From NCBI GenBank assembly GCA_002914845.1, contig JXTC01000038.1, positions 1,315,027 through 1,379,026 on the forward strand: 64,000 bases of DNA, in the 5' to 3' direction. Under the pieces are notes generated by a model that made no database searches, was not told where the DNA came from, and worked only from the letters and a program-made list of their open reading frames with translations. The translations under genes were made by a program, and so were the position numbers. Of this stretch, positions 58,911 to 64,000 are shown piece by piece; position 1 is the first letter of the stretch, and the number at the start of each line of letters is the position of its first letter. Origin of the DNA: Trema orientale (lineage: Eukaryota > Streptophyta > Magnoliopsida > Rosales > Cannabaceae).

Positions 58911-60210
58911 CTTAGATAATTATTATTTGAATTATGATAATTTATTCAAATATAGGTAATTCCTTTATATTTAGATAATTATTGAATATTTACAATTATC
59001 TTATTATTTTGAGATATTCATGCTACCTAAAACGGTGTATGCAATTATAAATGACTAAGACTCTCCATCTATAACTAGGAGACCTCAGTCATATTGTGAG
59101 ATAAGTTCACAAACACACTCATTTGCTAAACTGAAATTATAATGTTATATACACTCTCTCTATAATAAACTACAGTGGACATAGGTCATCTTTTTGAGGC
59201 TGAACCACTCTAAAATTATCATCTCTTTACTTTTCTAAAAAACTGTATGCAATTTGATCAGATTCACTCTCAGAATCCGATTATTCATTACGTTGATAAA
59301 ACCTCCTTTAATAATCAGTACTAGAAGGAGGGCTATTATAGTAATCACTTGTTGGAATTCACTATAGCAAATCAGACAACTGACAATTCCCAAAGAGCAT
59401 CTTAAGATGCACGCAATGTAGCCACTGCTGTTGTAGCACAACAACGGAACCAAGGAGAAGTGCCTACCACTACTGATGCATAATGGCAATATCAAATGAC
59501 TTTACTTGCTATGACTGACATGCCAGCAAATCAAGGTACACCATTAACTGCACGTAATGACCAGATGGCTCCAAACACTGGACTGGTCGGCTTGAATGCT
59601 GTCGGCATTGCCAGAAGCTAAGTGCTCAATAACAAGCAAATTACCACTACATTGGGTAACCTTCATGATACCCTAAACACATTGCTGCAAGGAATCACTG
59701 CTGCTTAAAAAGTACCTATTCCTGAATGTGCGATTCCTATTGAGAGAGCTATACTCGGTCAATTTGTATGCGATCAACAGAGGAGATCTCCAACTCGAAG
59801 ATTTGGAACTGGGAGCACACAATGAGACAACACCTGTACTGGTACAGGTGCACATCATGAACTGGCTCGAGGTATATGCAAAGAAGATCTTTGGAGCAGG
59901 TTGTCACGCAGCCAAGATTTGTGGGCTAGGTTACCATGCCATGAAGATAGCAACAAGACGAGCAGCAAAGAAGTGTCTTCAACAGACTTTGAGGTAGAAA
60001 CGATCTTAGAATCCATCTCAATGACCAACGGGAAGAAAGCCGTCAAGCCGAGCAACAAGAGATCAGATGCCAAAACTTGCGACCAAGATATGCACATCGA
60101 GATAATGAGAGACAAAATGCTGACCGACGAATTCACTAGTGTCGATCATGGAGAAATCCTTCACCTGCACGCTCAATTACTTCTGTGTATACGCTTCTTG
60201 TTATGTTAGC
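58911..60210 (+). mobile_element. second Ty3/gypsy fossil, + strand: LTR end and 5' gag-like part
   Basis: 58911-59225 reads like the R/U5 half of a plant LTR in the + direction (AGACCTCAGTCATATTGTGA..CACACTCATTTGC..CTCTCTATAATAAAC..GTGGACATAGGTCAT..GAGGCTGAACCAC). From about 59370 to 60200 follows Gag-like text (AMTDMPANQG, FETETI-like acidic stretch near 59985, SMTNGKKAVKPSNKRSDAKT). It lies head to head with the minus-strand fossil and stops without a pol part. It is broken by several changes and looks truncated. Confidence 0.6.
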
Positions 60211-61277
60211 ATATCAAGTTTCCTGCTAGGTAACTTCTCTATCTGCACGCAAGTGATACTGTTTTAGCTAACTTGTTATAGGCTAACTTAGTTTTCACTT
60301 GGTTGAGGTGACCATTTTGTTAGTTGATAAAAATAAGCTTATACAATTGAGGTCACATGCACTTTTTAAGTTGTGGTTGGTGGCAAGTAGAATTCTTCAT
60401 TTTGAAAGCTTGCACGCACCTTATATTTTATATACACCTTATATTTTGCACGTACTTTTTCTATAGCTTATATTTGTAGTATATAACAAGAATCAAATAA
60501 AAGCAAAATGACAAAGAACTGGAATTTATTGAGAGAGAGATTTAATAAGCACTGGTCTGGAGTTAATATATTTTAACTCAAATTATTTAATCTTATTTAA
60601 CTACATTCTTTTGTTTTGTGATAGAATATAATGAAGAAAAGAAAAGGGCCATAGTATAAACCAAAAATCATGCTACATTTAAAAGTATCTTAATCATGTA
60701 GATACCTTGTATTACATGCTTTAACTGAAAAGATTCAATTTGCATTCTTAAAAACATGAGATCGAAATTCATATTTTGTTTTAGCACATGAGAAAATTTT
60801 CATATTTTCTCATTCTAGAATCCTCATTTTAAAATGTAACATGAGAAAATACTAAAAACACTCATGTATTTTAGTAAAATATCAGTTTTCACCTAATAAT
60901 TTTTTTAAAAAAATACAAAATATATCCTCTCAAAAAATGAATTTGGGTCGAAACTATCTTTTAGATCAAATTTGATCTAAATTTTGTTATGAAATGATAC
61001 TAATACTCTTAGTCAAAATTAATTAGTCTAACGGTCTTCATAACCCTATAACCAAACGCTTAAGCTTTTTTTAAAATAAAATTAACATAGACTTTTAAAG
61101 AAAAAATTTGAGTATTTGGCATTTAAGTTATTTAATAATTGGTCAAATGGATAATTAAATTATTTTCTAGTTTTTAGATAAAAAAATTGACAAAACATTG
61201 TGATGGAAATTTGTGATATGAATTTTGACCAATTTTAATAAACTTAGAGACACAATTTTTTTAATTTATTTATGAAA
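60211..61277. other. AT-rich intergenic DNA
   Basis: Nothing recognised beyond short T/A runs. The first part may still be retroelement DNA. Confidence 0.5.
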
Positions 61278-63095
61278 AAGGTTAATGGCACAAATAGTCC
61301 CTAAACTATCCAACTTGAGATAATTTGGTCTCAAAGTTCTAATTATAATAATTAAGCCACTGAATTTTCTGATTTGAAGCAATTTGATTCCTAAACTGTC
61401 TAAATTGCAATCTATAGTTGAACTTCTGATAGAAAACACATACATGTAAGCATGTGCTAATATCTAAAAATGTACTTGAGAGATAATTTGAAAATTTTAA
61501 GGAAAAAAATAACAATCACATAGAAAGTTTTCTCCAATTTTGTAGCTTCAGGAAGCCTAAAAAAATGCGAACACTATCCTTTTTTTTCTATCTTCAGATC
61601 CTTTTATTCACTTTATTTTCTCTCAAATAATCTTTCAGCTATTGCCACACGTTCCTCATATGTGTTTTCAGTCAAAAACTTAATAGTATGTTGTAATTTA
61701 AACAAATCAATCAGAACTTGGGAAAATATCACTTAGGGGTCCTATCCTTTACCCGAATCATTAGTTAGGTCCCATTCTTTTTTTTCCTTTTTTTTTTTTT
61801 TTTTTTTTTGTAGCTCTTACATCCAGAAATGTTGAATTATTTAACACGTTAGTCCTTTCCCTAGTTTGATGTTTGATTTTGCCGTTTAAACCCCACATGT
61901 ACGTCACATGATCATTGGCCCAAGGTTATTGGTGGTCAAAATAAACATTGGAGCTGCAGTCACCATACCACCATCTACTTCGTTCTTCAATCGTGAGCCC
62001 TAGAAATTGGGGAAAAGTCGGACTTGGGTTGGGTTTTGATCCTCATTATTGTTTATGGAATTCGATTCTCTTGGTGTGGAACTATTCTGTCATTTATGCA
62101 GTTAAAGCATTTTTACCCTTAAAGCTTTCAAACTTGGAGCCAAAAATAACTTCAAGCTCAGAGCATAAAACTACAAAATATCACCTAAAGCAAAGAGCAT
62201 ACAATAAAATAAAGATAAAAACAATGAATTTATATAAGACCAAAAAAAAAAAAAATACGACGTCCACAAAAAATAAATTAATTTACAGAGCACTAATTTC
62301 ATAATCACCAACACCAATTAGGCAAAATAAAAAAAAAAAAACTTATTTTTAACCCCATAAACAAACAAGCAGTAACAAAGACAAATTCTACGTGCCTGTA
62401 AACAAATGGATCACCATATCAATACATATACATTCCTAATAAAGACCAATCAAAATCGAAGAAAGACCAATCAGAATGAAAGACATACCTCAATGCAACC
62501 TATAGAAATAGAAGAAAATGGTTAAGGAAATAGATTAAAAATCGCATTTAGAAGTTGAGTCTCATTGTTTTGAATATTAACTTCAGTCCACATCATTTTC
62601 TGCACAACGAATGAAAAGAAAAACATCTGCTTACCCAAAATAATAAAATGGATGGATGGGCAATTTTACCTCATCTAACATGTTGCCAGTGAATTGAATC
62701 CATGAGAATAAAAATTTCTCATTCTCGAATCCAGGAGACGAAGCTGCAATGGGTAAAACCCAACCTCTGTCTGAGTTTCCCTCAAGTTGGCGCTCATGTT
62801 GAAAAAGAAGATCTGCAACTCCAAAAAAAAAATTTAATGACCACCAATACCTTTGTTCAATGATCATATGAGCTGCTTATTGGGTTTAAACAGCAAATGA
62901 GGGAAAGGACTAATGTGTTATATAATCAAAAGTTTTGGGATTTAACAACTAAAAAAAGAGAGAATGGGGACGTAAATGATATGTCAGGTAAAGAATAGGA
63001 ACTCCAAGTGATATTTATCCTTAGAACTTTGAAGATCAAATTGCCTCAAGTTTGATGGTTCAGACCAATTGTGCCGTAAACCTTGCGAAAAAAAA
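61278..63095. mobile_element. nested inverted-repeat elements
   Basis: Outer ends: 61285-61350 (GGTTAATGGCACAAATAGTC..CCAACTTGAGATAATTTGGTCTCAAAGTTCTAA) pairs with the complement of 63022-63090 (GGTTTACGGCACAATTGGTC..CAAACTTGAGGCAATTTGATCTTCAAAGTTCTAA). Inner ends: 61725-61900 (AATATCACTTAGGGGTCCTA..CCTTTACC..AACACGTTAGTCCTTTCCCT..GTTTAAACCC) pairs with the complement of 62885-63018. The interior (61950-62880) is AT-rich with no transposase text. A non-autonomous DNA element inserted in another, or a two-layer foldback, would give this pattern. Target duplications were not found. Confidence 0.65.
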
Positions 63096-63096
63096 G

Positions 63097-63240
63097 GGTT
63101 AATATCATCTAGAGTCCCTAACCTTTATCTAGGTTCTCATTCTTTATTTTGTAGCTTTGAACTCCCCAACTTTACTATTTTGTTTCACATGGGTCCTTTT
63201 TAACATTTCCGTCTAAAAGTTCGTCAAGCGTAAACGTGCC
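63097..63240 (+). repeat. third copy of the inner terminal repeat
   Basis: AATATCATCTAGAGTCCCTA..CCTTTATCTAGGTTCTCATTCTTTATTTTGTAGCTT..CACATGGGTCCTTT resembles 61725-61900 in the same orientation. It directly follows the outer element end, so the family has at least two insertions here. Confidence 0.6.
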
Positions 63241-63334
63241 CTTGATCTCACAGGGGTATAAGTTGGAAAGAAGAACAAAAAGAATAACAAAGAGCCACTA
63301 AAAAAAATCCAAAAAAAAAAAGGGTTTCTTACCT

Positions 63335-63690
63335 ATAAAAAATGAAAAGAATTACAAAAATACGGAAGTCACAGTTTTTTCCAGTTTTCGTACGATTTTA
63401 ATTAGGGAAATATCACTTTTTAAAAAATATTTAGAAAATTACCATTTTTAAAATAGTTACTAGTTACCAGTTTCTGGAAACTGGTTACTGGAAACTGGTT
63501 GCCAGTTATATATCAGTTATAAATATCTTCGGTTACTAGTGGTTACTAGAAATTAGTTACTATTTAAAAAAACGGTATTTTTATAAATATTTTTTTAAAA
63601 GCGATATTTTTCTAATAAAAATCGTACCGCACCGTGAAAAATATAAAAGCACTGTATTTTTCCAATTCTTTTCAAAAATACCGTATTTTT
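63335..63690. mobile_element. foldback/MITE, about 350 bp, with internal CCAGTTTCTGGAAACTGG palindromes
   Basis: The left arm (GAAAAGAATTACAAAAATAC..GTACGATTTTAATTAGGGAAATATCAC) pairs with the complement of the right end (GAAAAGAATTGGAAAAATAC..GTACGATTTTTATTAGAAAAATATCGC) over roughly 120 bp. The centre is built of short GGTTACTGGAAACTGG-type words, direct and inverted. Non-coding; the family is not assigned. Confidence 0.7.
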
Positions 63691-64000
63691 TCTAATTTCC
63701 CCAAAAAAGATCCCTTCCATTCACTTTCAGTTTCATCCATATGACCTAATCCTGGGCCATCCATGATTCAAATGGACATAAGCAGCCCATAATATATAAA
63801 CCACTTGCTTTAATTTTTCCATAAAGGCGTGCTTGGGGCACCTTAAGTATCGATCATCAAGCTAAGACACTAGTTGATCTCAACTTTTTTTTTTCTTTTT
63901 TCTTGTTTTTTTTTCATATAACTTGTTGATCTCAGCTCGTAGAGCAAATGTTTCAATCTATCCCTCGTGAACATCTGCCATTAATTCCGATCACCATCTT
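63691..64000. other. window end, nothing recognised
   Basis: T-rich, non-coding DNA without repeat ends or exon-like text. Confidence 0.5.

Noticed and set aside
59855-60136. 93-codon minus frame
   Set aside because: Antisense to the gag-like part of the + strand fossil.
61948-62304. 118-codon + frame
   Set aside because: AT-rich, Lys/Thr-rich text inside the inverted-repeat element; no transposase likeness.

Overview
The window is nuclear DNA of a dicot plant. The evidence is a three-exon light-harvesting gene of the Lhcb3 type, a 24-exon class VIII (plant-only) myosin, a cytosolic tRNA-Phe identical in layout to the usual plant nuclear gene, AT-rich intergenic DNA, and plant transposon families (Tekay/Del and Tat-type Ty3/gypsy, TRIM, MULE, Tourist-like MITE, tRNA-derived SINEs). 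Nothing points to an organelle, a bacterium or a virus genome. The species cannot be named from the sequence alone.

Layout. 1-7.9 kb: most of one Ty3/gypsy chromovirus, its 5' LTR cut by the window edge, with a 2.44-kb 3' LTR. 7.9-9.9 kb: a degenerate tandem array of 0.55-0.6-kb units. 9.94-16.17 kb: a Mutator-like element with terminal inverted repeats and a near-perfect 9-bp target duplication that carries pieces of two host genes, glycolate oxidase (+) and a VRN1-like B3 gene (-): a Pack-MULE. 17.7-18.0 kb: a SINE with a perfect 15-bp target duplication. 18.96-21.30 kb (-): a five-exon, 437-codon gene of unknown function. 22.8-26.1 kb: MITE, tRNA-Phe, LHCB3 (+), MITE. 26.9-36.4 kb (-): class VIII myosin, 1,223 aa in my model, with a hairpin MITE in intron 1. 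36.4-46.6 kb: long AT-rich intergenic stretch with a MITE, a palindromic repeat and one ambiguous base. 46.65-48.16 kb (+): a three-exon gene for a 102-aa Lys-rich protein with telo-box/site II promoter motifs and SINEs in its last intron. 48.9-49.4 kb: a TRIM element with exact 5-bp target duplication. 51.9 kb (+): an orphan first exon resembling the N-terminal zinc motif of VAL/HSI2 repressors. 53-60 kb: worn Ty3/gypsy (Tat-like) fossils on both strands. 61.3-63.7 kb: nested inverted-repeat elements.

The host genes are single-copy neighbours with no sign of working together. LHCB3 acts in photosystem II light harvesting, the myosin in actin-based transport and the small Lys-rich protein probably in the nucleus or nucleolus. 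The most striking content is transposon biology: the Pack-MULE with two captured genes on opposite strands, and a pair of 171-bp MITEs whose termini look like the same MULE terminus family. I found no CRISPR, operon, or biosynthetic cluster. Exon edges were set by hand from splice signals, frame continuity and remembered family sequences; no search or alignment program was run.
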